Below are positions 1-10,668 of a stretch of 64,000 nt of DNA, piece after piece. This DNA is from Trichomonas vaginalis G3 (lineage: Eukaryota; Parabasalia; Trichomonadida; Trichomonadidae): contig NC_067205.1 in the NCBI RefSeq assembly GCF_026262505.1, positions 17,856,001 to 17,920,000 on the forward strand, given 5' to 3'. Each line of letters begins with the position of its first letter. Positions within the stretch are counted from its first letter, which is position 1. Both the position numbers and the translations under genes were made by a program. The notes beneath the pieces are model-generated. The model saw nothing but the letters and a program-made list of their open reading frames with translations. It was not told where the DNA came from and searched no databases.

Positions 1-770
1 GTTCTCTCAATAGAATATCTTTACATCTACTCTTATTTCCAAAGAAGGGTAACGGTGGTTTTGTAAAATTCATTTTATATTTAATAAAAATGTTTTTTCC
101 CTGAAAAGTGACAGAAAAGTGACAAAACATCTTCGGGGCTAGAGGGCACGAAGTGCCTGGAAGCCCCAATGCCCTTTTTTTTTATTATAAAAAAGAAAAA
201 ATAAAGCACGTTAAAATTTTTCTTTCTTGATTTTTTACAAAATCTACTTAGAATTATGCAAAATATGACTAAATAATTATAAATTTCAAGTTAAATTTTA
301 ATTTTGATAAATAATTTAAATTTCAAAATATCAAGTTCAGTTCGACTATGTATGTAGTAATTCCTCAATAAAGTGCCAAAACCCTATTAAAATATATGAA
401 CATTTTCAACATTTTAATGTTTTTATTTAAAAATTTGTTGGAATATGAGCTTCAAACAATTATTATGTAAACAAAAATAATTAAATATATGTATTTATTC
501 GTATTACAACCGTAGTAAGTCGATTCTTCCTTTCTTCTACTGAGGTTTGAATTTGATTTCGAATTGTAAAGAGATTCAAAGGGAAAATACTAGCGGATAA
601 AAACTACCTCCATGAAAGGGTCATAATGGACTCAAGTTGTATTTTTTGATATTTTTTGCTTTTCGAGCCTAAATAGGTAGCCAAGATAATGCCTAAAAAT
701 AAGGTTCTAAATTCTGAAGTTTACATGATCCTCTCGTGTGCACCCTTAAATCATCGTGTAAAAAATTCAA
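1..770. other. AT-rich host intergenic region
   Basis: No convincing open frame is seen. The region is AT-rich apart from one GC-rich hairpin (135-167) followed by a T-run, listed separately. About 20 bases before the BspA-like start codon at 771 is TCATCG, which weakly resembles the trichomonad initiator (TCA followed by a pyrimidine and A/T). This is a suggestion only. Confidence 0.5.
135..182 (+). terminator. GC-rich hairpin followed by a T-run
   Basis: GGGGCT (135-140) pairs with AGCCCC (162-167), and inside it GGGCAC pairs with GTGCCT around a GAA loop. A long T-run follows a few bases later. It stands out in very AT-rich surroundings. It could be the 3' end of an RNA polymerase III transcript, or a relative of the GAA-loop palindromic inserts in the Mavericks of this window. 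No transcript could be assigned. Confidence 0.35.
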
Positions 771-3700
771 ATGTTTTTGTTTGTCTCTTTGGCAAGATGC
801 TTGTCAATGCGTATTGATGGTTTGATGGTAGATGGATCAAGCCTTAATGATATAGTTAATAAATATCAACTTGTTAAGTCTCAAATGAAACTTATTTACA
901 TCTTATCCACAGGATTCGACTTTTCTATGATAAACCTTAACGAATATCCAAGTCTACAGTCTTTGCGTGCCGATCCTGATACATATTCCAGCAATATTCC
1001 TTCATCATTCTTCCAAGGCCGAAGTAATATTAATGACATATCGTTTCCTGATGTAACGTCAATCTTACAGTCCACATTTAGTGGTTGCTCAGAGCTTGTC
1101 AACGTTGTTTTCGAAAAATGCACTAAAATCGAAAATAACGCATTTAATAATTGCCCAAAACTCGAATATATTTCATTTCCTGCTCTTGTTACGATATCAA
1201 ATAGTGGGTTCAATGGATGTACAAGTCTTAGAAGCCCAGAATTCTCCAGTTTACAAAACATCGAATCTAACGCTTTTTCTGGCTGCAGTAGTTTAACTGA
1301 AATCACAGCCCCACAATTAGTTACTATTGGTGAAAGTGCTTTTTCTGGATGTACATCGTTAACGACACTTTTGGCACCTAAAATTCAAAGTATTCAAAAA
1401 CTTTCATTCTCCAGATGTAAATTCAAAAATATTACGATGGAGAAAGTGATAAATCTTGGTGAAAGTGCATTTCTTGAATGCGGCGAACTTGTTTACATTA
1501 ATCTTCCCTTATTAACTACATTAGGAAAAGGTGCTTTCATGAGTTGCAACAACTTAGAAACAGTTATTCTTCCAAAAATACAAAGTTTTCCAACAGATTC
1601 TTTCCCAAGCAATGCAAAAAGTATCAACATCTTCTTGGATAGTCTTGTAACACTCAAACAAAATAACTTTGGATCGTTAAAGAACATTCAAAAACTTTCA
1701 ATTCCTAATTGCGAAACATTTGAAAGTTCTGCTTTATCAGATACAAACATTGTTACAATTGATTGTCCAAAACTCCAAAACATTGGAAATTCTGCACTTA
1801 AAAATTGTGCAAAATTGACAAAAATTGACTTAGAAAATGTTAAAAATGTTGGTGAACTATCATTCAACGGATGTAACGGCTTAAAAGTTTTTAATTTGCC
1901 TTCATGTTTAACATTAGGAAATAGTTGTTTCAAAGGCTGTCAAAATATGATTGAAATCAATCTTCCAAATGTCAAAGAATTACCAAATTCTTGTTTTGAA
2001 TATTGTGTTTCTATTTCGGAAATTTCACAACTAAATAATGTTGAAAAAATTGGTGAAAGATGTTTTTATAACTGTGCTGATTTAGTCAGTATAAATTTGC
2101 CAAATTGTTTAATCTTTGGCAATTTTAGTTTTACAGCATGCGAAAAATTGAAAAATATCCAATTTCCAAATTGTCAAATATTTGGAATCGAATGTTTTAG
2201 TCAGTGCGAAAACTTAGAAACATTAAAATTCAACAATCTTAAAGAAGTTGGTCATGATTGTTTCAGTTATTGCGCGAAACTAAAAGAAATTGATTTTCCA
2301 AGTTTAGTTGTTTTGGGTGAATACTGTTTCCAGAATTCTCCAAAATTAGAAGTTGTCAAATTACAAAAATTGGAAAATCTGCCAACAAATGTTTTTGACA
2401 AAAATACTTCAATTTCTCTCTTAGTTTTGAACGGAATCAAAACACTGAAGACCAAATGCTTAGGAGAATTGTTAAATGTAGGTAAATTAGAATTAAATAG
2501 TTGTGAAACAATTGAAGATAATGCATTGAATGGATCAACAATTAATGAAATATTGATTCCAAATGTGAAGAAGATTTCAAAATCTTCATTCCAAAATTGT
2601 CAAAATTTGAAAGTTTTAGAAGCTCCTCAACTCACAGAAATTGGTGATTATTCATTTAGTAACTGTAATAATTTAGAAAGAATTTCTTGTGACAAATTAT
2701 TAACTATTGGTAATCATTGTTTCGAAGAATGTTCTAATTTGAAAGAAATCAATTTACCAAACGTTCAAAATATTAATGATTCATCATTCAAGAATTGTAA
2801 AAATCTTGAGAAAATTATTTGTTCCAATTGTGAACTTTTAGGAAATTTAGTATTTGAAAATTGTCAGAAACTTAATGAAATTCAATTTAACAATCTCAAA
2901 GAAATTGGAGATCAAACATTCCTTAATTGCAACAAATTAGTTATTGTTTCTCTTCCTTCATTGACAAAAATTGGATCATCTGTGTTTTCTAACTGTAATT
3001 CTATCACAACAATCAATTTATCATCAATCAAATCAATCAACACAAACTTCTTAGAAAACATCAATTCACAACATCATATTTCATTATATATAGATTCACT
3101 TGAAACATTACCAGAACCAAACTATTTCAATTTACTTGAATTTGAAACACTTTCTCTTAACTCAATCGAACGCATCTCAAAATTCGAAAACTCATTAATT
3201 CACTCCATTTCGATCCATAATGTTTTGATTATTGAAAACTCCACATTTTATAATTGTACAAAATTAACAAAAATTGAATGTCAAAAAGTGACAGAAATTG
3301 GAAATTGTTCATTTTATAATTGTCATGCACTTGAAGAATTGCATCTAAATAGTCTGAAAAAGATCATTGGACAAATGAATTTCTTTGGCTGCTCATCTCT
3401 GAAATTAATTGAGATGCCAAATCTTGAAACTGTTGATGAACATTACAGTGATTATTTTGATGGTTGTTCATCATTGAAAGAAATTTCATTGGGAGACAAA
3501 CCCCCAAATAAATTTGGAAGCCAAACTAATTTCTCCCAAATAAAGATTAATCTTCCATCTAAGAAATCATGGGATAATTACGCTAGCCAATGCACGCAAA
3601 CATTCGTTGGAGAAAATATTTGGTATGGATATAAGACAAAGACTTATAACACCAAGAAACTTTCTATTTTCTTGGTTATAACTGTTGGAATTCCTATTTT

Positions 3701-3818
3701 TATAGTTATTCTTATATTAGTTATTTGTTTATGTATCAGATCTAAGAGAAAGAAGAATTCGTTTGAAGCTAAGACCACCACAACTGATTCTCTTCTCGCT
3801 ACACCTGTTTTAATATAA
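771..3818 (+). CDS. BspA-like leucine-rich-repeat surface protein with C-terminal membrane anchor
   Basis: A 1015-residue protein made almost wholly of ~23-residue BspA-type (LRR_5) leucine-rich repeats. The recurring pattern is F-x-x-C-x-x-L-x-x-I-x-L/F-P-x-[LV]-x-x-[IL]-G-x-x-x-F, running from about residue 70 to 930. A stretch around residues 970-993 is a single transmembrane helix, followed by a short basic, Lys/Thr-rich cytoplasmic tail. The N-terminus (MFLFVSLARCLS) is weakly hydrophobic and may serve as a signal peptide or start internally. Proteins of this family are a large T. vaginalis surface repertoire linked to adhesion and immune recognition; a specific ligand cannot be inferred. 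The frame is intact and the next gene converges on it. Confidence in family is high, in function low. Confidence 0.9.
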   Translation: MFLFVSLARCLSMRIDGLMVDGSSLNDIVNKYQLVKSQMKLIYILSTGFDFSMINLNEYPSLQSLRADPDTYSSNIPSSFFQGRSNINDISFPDVTSILQSTFSGCSELVNVVFEKCTKIENNAFNNCPKLEYISFPALVTISNSGFNGCTSLRSPEFSSLQNIESNAFSGCSSLTEITAPQLVTIGESAFSGCTSLTTLLAPKIQSIQKLSFSRCKFKNITMEKVINLGESAFLECGELVYINLPLLTTLGKGAFMSCNNLETVILPKIQSFPTDSFPSNAKSINIFLDSLVTLKQNNFGSLKNIQKLSIPNCETFESSALSDTNIVTIDCPKLQNIGNSALKNCAKLTKIDLENVKNVGELSFNGCNGLKVFNLPSCLTLGNSCFKGCQNMIEINLPNVKELPNSCFEYCVSISEISQLNNVEKIGERCFYNCADLVSINLPNCLIFGNFSFTACEKLKNIQFPNCQIFGIECFSQCENLETLKFNNLKEVGHDCFSYCAKLKEIDFPSLVVLGEYCFQNSPKLEVVKLQKLENLPTNVFDKNTSISLLVLNGIKTLKTKCLGELLNVGKLELNSCETIEDNALNGSTINEILIPNVKKISKSSFQNCQNLKVLEAPQLTEIGDYSFSNCNNLERISCDKLLTIGNHCFEECSNLKEINLPNVQNINDSSFKNCKNLEKIICSNCELLGNLVFENCQKLNEIQFNNLKEIGDQTFLNCNKLVIVSLPSLTKIGSSVFSNCNSITTINLSSIKSINTNFLENINSQHHISLYIDSLETLPEPNYFNLLEFETLSLNSIERISKFENSLIHSISIHNVLIIENSTFYNCTKLTKIECQKVTEIGNCSFYNCHALEELHLNSLKKIIGQMNFFGCSSLKLIEMPNLETVDEHYSDYFDGCSSLKEISLGDKPPNKFGSQTNFSQIKINLPSKKSWDNYASQCTQTFVGENIWYGYKTKTYNTKKLSIFLVITVGIPIFIVILILVICLCIRSKRKKNSFEAKTTTTDSLLATPVLI

Positions 3819-3888
3819 AATAATATGTATTTATCAACTTCAATTGAAAAATTCTTTTATAACTAAAAATTATTTATTATAGCTATTT

Positions 3889-6105
3889 TTAAATTGCAAT
3901 TGAAATAAAAACAGCAAAACTAGATAAACCTGGTAATGATGAAAAGCTATTCTGTTTGCATGATATTTCTCTTTCTGCGCAAATCTCAGCAAATGCAATA
4001 TCTGGGATGCCACGTTCTGAAAATTTACTGCGTTTAGTTTTCATACACTGAACAGAACCGCATTTACGAAGTTTTGTACAGCCATCAAATGCATCCTTCC
4101 CAATGGTGGCAAGATTTGAAGATGGAACATATAAGAACGAAAGGCTTGTGCAGTTTGTGAATGACATGTATCCAATATCTGTGAGCCGATCTCCGTAGAA
4201 GAGAACTCGAGTCAGATACTTGCTTCCCATGAAAGCATAGTTTCCAATGGACTGCATTGTTGGAGGAACAATAAATGTCGTTATTCTAATTGATGGAAAG
4301 AATGTGATCAAAATTGTCTCGTTGACATCAGTCAATGCACCGTTGTTGTAAGTGTGGTTCTCACTATTCGACTTTACTGTGTTAAGACTGTCGCAGTCAA
4401 AAAATGCACCGCCATATACATCTCGTAGTTTGCTGCCTGAACTTAGAGTTATCATAGACAATGATGTGCAGCCTTTGAAAGCAAAAGAACGAATTGTATC
4501 AACTGTCTTCGGAATTGTGAGTGAAGTTAGGCTGATACAATCCATAAAATACTTGCTCTCAATAGTAGCAATACCATCATTCAATGTGAGATAATTCAGC
4601 AAAGTACAGTTGTTGAAACAAAGTTCTGGAATACTTTCGACAGAGATTTCCACATGGGTGAGTGAGCTTGATTCGAAACATCCAATTCCGACTTTTGAAA
4701 GAGTGTGGGAAACGTCGAATGCGCTAAGTCCACTCATTTCGAAACTAGACAATCCAAGAATGCTTAGCGCAGTGTTTTGGAATCTGATATCACTGATGCT
4801 GAAACATCTAATGAATGCGTAATCTCCGATGGATGTTATTGATGTTGGCAATTGGAATTCACTGAGCAAGAAACAATTTTTAAAACAATAATTAGGAATT
4901 ACACTGATTTTGTTTCCTGTGAATGTTACTGTTGTTAATTTATTACAAGATTCAAAACAATTTGTGCCAAGTGTTGTCAAGCTGCTTGGTATTGTAATCT
5001 CAACTAAAGTTGAACCAGAAAATGCATTTCCTTTGATTTCTGTCAATGAATTTCCATCAAACGTTAGTTTCTTCAATTTTTTCCCTGAAAATGTTCCTGT
5101 TCCAATGATCGTACACTGTGAATGAATTTTAAATGAAGCCTCTGAGTCTTGGCCAAAATGGTCAGTAAGTAATGTATTTCCTTTCGAAAATAGCATGTCA
5201 TCTACAAATAGAAAGTGATCGTTATGTGATGTATCTATTTTAAGAAAACATTGTTTGAATACAGCTTCACCTAAAGTTGTTAGAGATGCAGGAAATGTTA
5301 ATTGCTTCAAACTAACACATCTATCGAAAACATAATTTCCTATTGTTGTCAATTTTGGTGTAAAATTAATGCTCTCTAACTTATAACAAATTGAGAAAGC
5401 ATAGTCATCTATTTTAACAATATTATCACTTAAAACAACTGACTTTAATAATTCACATCCGTAAAACATTGAATGTACTACTTCAGTTGCAGCTGTTGGA
5501 AACGTAAAATTTGTTATATTTGTTTGGCCTAAGCAAAATCTTGAAAATGATATCGGAGTTGAAGGGAGAATTATATTTGTTATTGGCACTCCACGAAAGC
5601 ATGAATCTGAAAGCTTGGTTATTGTTGATGGAATGACAAAAGTACCTGTTAAATTTGGAGAAACACTGTAAATTGTTGCTTTATTATCTGAGAAAATTAT
5701 CAGTCCTTCTGATTGATATATTGGATTGTTTTCATCGATTTCGATTCTTGACAATTGTTTGCAATTTAAGAATGAAGCAGCGTCTAATGATGTTAAGTAT
5801 TGTGGAATGAAAATATAAGTTATCATGGAGCTTTCAAAGGCGGCATCTAGTATTCTCTTTAGATTTGATGTTCGTTTTATAATAATTTCACTCAAAGCTG
5901 CATGGAAGACGGAACCATCATCAGCGGACCATGCATCAATTGTCTCGACGGTATCTGGTAATGTTATCGAAACTAAATTTGAGTCAGCATAAAAACAACC
6001 TGAACAAATTGCAGTAATTTTTGGAGGCATTTTTATACTTTTCAAATTCATGCAATTAGAAAAAAGGGAATTATTTAAGGACAATAGTTGTGTGCATTGT
6101 TCCAT
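3889..6105 (-). CDS. BspA-like leucine-rich-repeat protein, start codon doubtful
   Basis: A 738-residue BspA-type (LRR_5) protein with degenerate ~23-residue repeats (for example I-P-x-x-[IL]-x-x-[IL]-G-x-x-[CA]-F-x-x-C) and a short hydrophobic C-terminus (about the last 15 residues) with no basic tail. It converges on the BspA gene at 771-3818. The frame stays open upstream to 6390, adding about 95 codons. Those begin with a hydrophobic, signal-like stretch (ISLIFFLIC) followed by good LRR-family sequence, but contain no ATG. An ATG 21 codons beyond the stop is out of frame. Either translation starts at 6105 and lacks a signal peptide, or the true start was lost by mutation and this is a young pseudogene. 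Confidence 0.8.
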   Translation of the reverse strand: MEQCTQLLSLNNSLFSNCMNLKSIKMPPKITAICSGCFYADSNLVSITLPDTVETIDAWSADDGSVFHAALSEIIIKRTSNLKRILDAAFESSMITYIFIPQYLTSLDAASFLNCKQLSRIEIDENNPIYQSEGLIIFSDNKATIYSVSPNLTGTFVIPSTITKLSDSCFRGVPITNIILPSTPISFSRFCLGQTNITNFTFPTAATEVVHSMFYGCELLKSVVLSDNIVKIDDYAFSICYKLESINFTPKLTTIGNYVFDRCVSLKQLTFPASLTTLGEAVFKQCFLKIDTSHNDHFLFVDDMLFSKGNTLLTDHFGQDSEASFKIHSQCTIIGTGTFSGKKLKKLTFDGNSLTEIKGNAFSGSTLVEITIPSSLTTLGTNCFESCNKLTTVTFTGNKISVIPNYCFKNCFLLSEFQLPTSITSIGDYAFIRCFSISDIRFQNTALSILGLSSFEMSGLSAFDVSHTLSKVGIGCFESSSLTHVEISVESIPELCFNNCTLLNYLTLNDGIATIESKYFMDCISLTSLTIPKTVDTIRSFAFKGCTSLSMITLSSGSKLRDVYGGAFFDCDSLNTVKSNSENHTYNNGALTDVNETILITFFPSIRITTFIVPPTMQSIGNYAFMGSKYLTRVLFYGDRLTDIGYMSFTNCTSLSFLYVPSSNLATIGKDAFDGCTKLRKCGSVQCMKTKRSKFSERGIPDIAFAEICAEREISCKQNSFSSLPGLSSFAVFISIAI

Positions 6106-6390
6106 GTCAACTCTTTCGAGTGATGAATAGGAAAAACACCATTTACAAATATATTGAATTTTACTAGAAACATCAAAACGAATAGATTTGAGTTTACTTC
6201 GGCATTCTTTGAAAGGACTAGATAATTGATTAGTTCCACCTGAAATGTCAACAACTGAAGTTGGAATTACAAAATCTCCGCTTAATCCAGCTGGTGCACG
6301 TGTTAAACGGCTATAGTCATCTGAAAATTCAACACCTTCTTCATCAAATCGATTACAAATTAAAAAGAAAATTAAACTTATGGAACTAAA

Positions 6391-8322
6391 TTAACTTTCA
6401 TCAACGAAAAATGAAAATAATACAATATTATGGTTTCAAAAGACAAAGTTGAGATGCGTTCGTTTCAAAATCAATGTGTGATTTATGATTTCAAAAAAAT
6501 TTCAACCAAAACCGATACCAAAAATTAATTTAGATAGTTTGTTGTAAGGATGTCAATTTGGAAGAAAAGTGAGAAAATTCCTAAAATGCTAAAAATGAAT
6601 TTTCCAAACGTATTTTTTATCTGATTTTTTTGATTTTGAAAAAAATTTGGAGAGAAGAACTCTTCGTTTTTGAATTTTGTCACGATGGTTTTAAAGTATA
6701 TTAGACACATGTATTGATATTACTATTTTTGTATATTTTGAGAGAAAATCCCTAAAAAGTGAGAAAATCTGAGACGGTTTGAGAAAATATATAAACTATT
6801 GAAAATTTGAATTAAACTTCTAATTTGGAAAAAAGAAGTCTCATCACACTTTTCAATGCTCGATTTTTAAAAACTGTTTAAAAATGGAGCTTATATTGAA
6901 ATAGTGTAGAGACTAAAAATTACCACAGACTATTTCAGAGGATTGAGCGGCAACTCAATCCTCTGAAAAGTCTGAGGTAATTTGCAAAATTTGGAAAGAA
7001 GAAAATTCAAAAATCGAAATTTAGACTCAGTATCAAATGGAGAACAAAATGTTTCTCCATATGAAGGAAAAAATTTTCTTGAGAAGAAATAGAGTTTTTA
7101 AAATTTTATTGTATGTAATGAAATAAACAAATATTAAAATTATTTTTTGATAACAAGAAAATTCCCAACAGAAAATATTTGAGACAAAGAAAAAAAGAAA
7201 ATTGAAAAATATTATTCTCCTTTACATTTCATGAGATTTTCAATTTATTTTCATAAAATTGACAATTTTATACGTTTAGATGAAAATAAGTGATTTTGCT
7301 TGAAATAAAAATTATTGTTTGTTTACAGCTATCAAATAGATTTTTGCTATTTTGATTAAAATTTGTTAATCAAATTAATAATTTTTTTTCTAAATATCTT
7401 AAATATCTGGATCACTCACTGATACGATGAATTAAACGATAAAAATAATACAAACTCAACTAAGTTTCCTGTCTTTCAACCAAAAAATATTATGCAATTT
7501 AAATTAAATTGTTTATTCAAAGATAAAACAAAGATAAAGTAATTATAATTATCATATACTTTATGAATAACTCTCTAATTGGATAAGATTTTCGTACAAA
7601 TATTTTTATTAATATCGATAAGAATATGTTTACCTACTATCACCATATGTCGACAAACGAGAGTAGAGTGATTTTTATCATCGAAACCTTTTAAAAGCTG
7701 TAAGCAGGAAGTAATAATCTTTTTTTTCTGAGTTAGTTGTAGAACTATTGATGCCCGAGTTATCATTGTGATGCAGAAGGATATCAATGTACTGACTGAA
7801 GGATATGAATTGAATTGAATTTTATTGAATTTCAATTTGATCAAAATTTGTTGAAATGATATGAATGTGTCAACTTCTGTATCATTCTCCTTCACTCCTT
7901 CCTTATTCTTTCGAGAACGAAGCTAGCTCAGCTTTCGCTGAGCGAATTGACACTTTTGATGCCCTAAGCGTACATGCTCTCAAATTTATCGAAAAAATTA
8001 ATACCACCTAAACTAGTATATTCTTATTTTAAATATGATAGTATCCTTATATTCCACACTAAAATTCATTTAAATCAACTTTTAAAAAAGTTCGAATCCT
8101 GCGCGTCTCACTTTTTAAATTTTCCAAATGGAAAATTATATTCTCCTAAAGTGAAAACAATTTTCCAAATTGACTTCCTTACTGAACTGCATTATTATTA
8201 TGATTTATAGTAAATGGAGTATTATTATTCCATTTTCCATTTTTTAATATCGTTAATATGATGCAAATTTTCGTCATACTTAGTGATGTGATCCAATTAT
8301 TTCTTCTCAAAGTGAACCTGTA
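6391..8322. other. AT-rich intergenic region without a supported gene
   Basis: Only short, low-complexity frames are present. The longest (7575-7895, minus) has no recognisable family or repeat. The one structured object is the foldback repeat at 6918-6982. The sequence separates the minus-strand BspA-like gene from the plus-strand PA14-like gene, so both promoters should lie here. Confidence 0.5.
6918..6982. repeat. Foldback inverted repeat, ~29-bp arms
   Basis: The left arm 6918-6947 and right arm 6954-6982 pair around a CGGCAA loop. The inner 14 bp (TTCAGAGGATTGAG with CTCAATCCTCTGAA) are perfect. The outer part (AATTACC..CAGACT with AGTCTG.GGTAATT) is interrupted by single-base bulges. 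It could be a miniature foldback transposon or a structured RNA; no target duplication was identified. Confidence 0.7.
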
Positions 8323-9402
8323 ATGCTTCAATACTTAATTTTCTATAATGTGCTTGAAGATGATGATATTAAAGTTCCAAAAATCGCATGTTCCTCACAA
8401 AGTAATGGAAATTTAGGAGTTTTAAACTATTATGATCATGATGATCACTATGTTGGTAAAGTAACATCATACTATCGAAAAAGTAGTTCAAACAGTCATC
8501 ATTGGCATTGGATTGCCGGCTCATTTTGCCCCAAAGTATCTGGATATTATGAAATTAAATCCAAAGCATGGCCCGCTATCTATACCAAGTTTGTCAATCA
8601 ACACCAGAAAGATAGAGGTGATGAATGTACTGGTTGGAAAGAAAAATCGTTTAATCAATATCTTTATGCAAATAGATGTTATCCATATACAATTGCTGAT
8701 GAAAATAACTGTGTGACTGATCGTATAGAAGGTTATCTTAATGGAACATTAATTGATAGTACATCTACTACGATTATGGACTGCTATACAGAAGATTGCT
8801 TGCCAGGATATTACACAGATACATGTAGTCAATATAATGATGCATACTGTAACGAACATGGCTCTCTTGAATACGGCAGAGAATCAGATGGCCTCGGATG
8901 CACTTGTAATAGTTTCTCTGATAATATCTTCTGTGAAGATACATCCCAATATGTATTTCCAGAAGGAAAGAGAGGTGTTGTTTATACATCTTATTATAAT
9001 GATTCGACAACAGATTCTTATCAAGTTTATGAAGATTTCTCGATGAAAGAATTCTCAGAATCCTATTCAACAATAGAACTAAATTCAATTCTCTATGTTC
9101 CTCAAAATACAGATCTACAATTCCAGCTCAAATCTATTCCAAAAGCAGAACTATATATCGATGGTAATCTTGTTGTTGGATCACTTGATGACAGATTTGA
9201 TTGCGAAGAAAAAGGTGAATCAGTTGTGACAACACCTAGGCAGTATTTCACAAGAGGAAATCACTATATTAAAATTAAATTACTTCCTGGATGCGCTATG
9301 TATAATCAATGTATTAGCTTGAAATGGAAATTCTATAGATGGTATAGAAATAATCCTTCAGATTTTGAAGATATACCGGCTAGATATCTAGGATTTAACT
9401 AA
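8323..9402 (+). CDS. PA14-like (lectin-type beta-sandwich) protein, Cys-rich
   Basis: A 359-residue protein. The N-terminal ~110 residues (GNLGVLNYYDHDDHYVGK ... GSFCPKVSGYYEIKSK) resemble the first half of a PA14/GLEYA-type domain. A Cys-rich linker follows (about residues 110-210). A second module reads like the later half of PA14, with LQFQLKSIPKAELYIDGNLV, YFTRGNHYIKIKL and CISLKWKF. PA14 domains bind glycans or sit beside carbohydrate-active modules, so a surface or secreted sugar-binding role is plausible. No convincing signal peptide is seen at the annotated start, and the upstream ATGATG frame (about 8260) ends in a stop just before it, so the 5' end may be damaged or misplaced. No transmembrane segment is present. 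Confidence 0.6.
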   Translation: MLQYLIFYNVLEDDDIKVPKIACSSQSNGNLGVLNYYDHDDHYVGKVTSYYRKSSSNSHHWHWIAGSFCPKVSGYYEIKSKAWPAIYTKFVNQHQKDRGDECTGWKEKSFNQYLYANRCYPYTIADENNCVTDRIEGYLNGTLIDSTSTTIMDCYTEDCLPGYYTDTCSQYNDAYCNEHGSLEYGRESDGLGCTCNSFSDNIFCEDTSQYVFPEGKRGVVYTSYYNDSTTDSYQVYEDFSMKEFSESYSTIELNSILYVPQNTDLQFQLKSIPKAELYIDGNLVVGSLDDRFDCEEKGESVVTTPRQYFTRGNHYIKIKLLPGCAMYNQCISLKWKFYRWYRNNPSDFEDIPARYLGFN

Positions 9403-9885
9403 GAATCTATTTTCTGTTTAAAAATTGTTTTAATACTTTCAATATGTTACTTTTTATCCGAGTTCGAAGTTTTGGATTTATAAGAAATGTTGGTTAATCA
9501 ATTCCATATTCATTTTTAGGATTTTATTCCCCTGATTTTATGCTAAATTTTAAGTTACTTCCTATACCAACAAGGCCGTCTATTAATGTGGATAATAAGT
9601 TTATCATGAAAAGTGGCAACATATATTCCATTTTAGAATCTTCTCAAGGCTGCCCTTGTGCACATTTGACTTCAATTCAAATTTTTGACAACTAGCATGA
9701 AATGTCATTAAAAATTAACCTGAAACATCTGAATTGAAGGCCATGTCATTGGGGAATGATTGCACGCTCAAAAAAAATATCTCCCGAAATTAAGGTTTAA
9801 TAATAAATAACATTTTATTGTATAAATTCATCTTCGCTTATGGATTTTAGAAAAAAATTTATGAAATTCATCTCTTGAATCTGTA
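9403..9885. other. Host intergenic sequence left of the transposon stack
   Basis: No open frame with recognisable features. It ends in the left copy of the MULE-X target duplication. The sequence immediately continuing it in the pre-insertion chromosome resumes at 60346. Confidence 0.5.
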
Positions 9886-9894
9886 GATAATGGA
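9886..9894. repeat. Target-site duplication of MULE-X, left copy
   Basis: GATAATGGA, repeated exactly at 60337-60345. A 9-bp duplication is the hallmark of Mutator-like transposition, which supports the outer element boundaries. Confidence 0.85.
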
Positions 9895-10020
9895 GGTAAA
9901 AAAGGGGGTTGGCGTCCTAAGGCGTCCTAGTGTAAATTTCTCAAAATTGTGATATTTACATCACATTTTTGAGAGGTTTATGGGCGTCCTAAGGGAAAAT
10001 TGAATAGCTAGGGCGTCCCG
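9895..10020 (+). repeat. MULE-X left terminal inverted repeat
   Basis: It contains four GGCGTCC motifs: two tandem near the tip and two near the inner edge. Between them is an internal inverted repeat (TTCTCAAAA...TTTTGAGA). It matches the reverse complement of 60211-60336 imperfectly, and the tip is the best-conserved part. Tandem motif copies in MULE ends are the usual transposase-binding layout. Confidence 0.85.
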
Positions 10021-10668
10021 AATTTTCATTCTAAGATTTAAATATATTATATACTTAAGTATAATACAAGCAATATAAAAATTAAATTTTTATTATGTTA
10101 ACTTATAAGAAATTTTTTTGAATTATCGTTGATTTATTGTAATCTTTCCAGGCTATACTTTTGAAATCAACTTTACCTGTCATACGCATTAATGTAGTAG
10201 ATGTCCAGGTGTAGCTATTATATCCCAGCAACATTGGTATTTTATCATTGTAAGATATCAAAATGAAGCGTTTTTTCAGATATAATTTTTCGTAAATTTT
10301 TCAAAAATAAGATGGTAAAAAAGCCTCGACTTGCTCGAAAAATAACAATTTTTTTACTTGTAAAAATAACCCTTTTACAGCATGGGCAGCTATTCAATCA
10401 CTATTTCTTTTTCTAAAAGTATATTTTTCAAAAAAAATTAAGATCAAATTCGACAATTTCTTGATGAAAGCAAAAATATTACACATACTTCTAGATGCAT
10501 GGGATAAAATATGCAATTATCCAATCAATTCGCATGATTTGAAAAAAAAATCTAAATTTGATAAAAATGTAGAAATTTTTTATTTTTAACTTGAGATTCG
10601 ATTTTTTTGATCCAATTTGTGAATTTTTTTGATCGGAATTTCAATTAATTTGTTGATCAAAAATGACC
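10021..10668. other. MULE-X internal noncoding sequence
   Basis: AT-rich sequence between the left terminal repeat and the 3' end of the minus-strand MULE-X gene. No open frame or repeat stands out. It is presumably the 3' untranslated region and spacer of that gene. Confidence 0.45.

Noticed and set aside
7575-7895. 106-codon minus-strand frame
   Set aside because: No family, repeat or composition signal, no upstream context, and such frames arise easily in this AT-rich DNA.
7974-8210. 78-codon plus-strand frame just upstream of the PA14-like gene
   Set aside because: Low-complexity sequence without homology to the PA14 protein; it could not be joined as a missing 5' exon.
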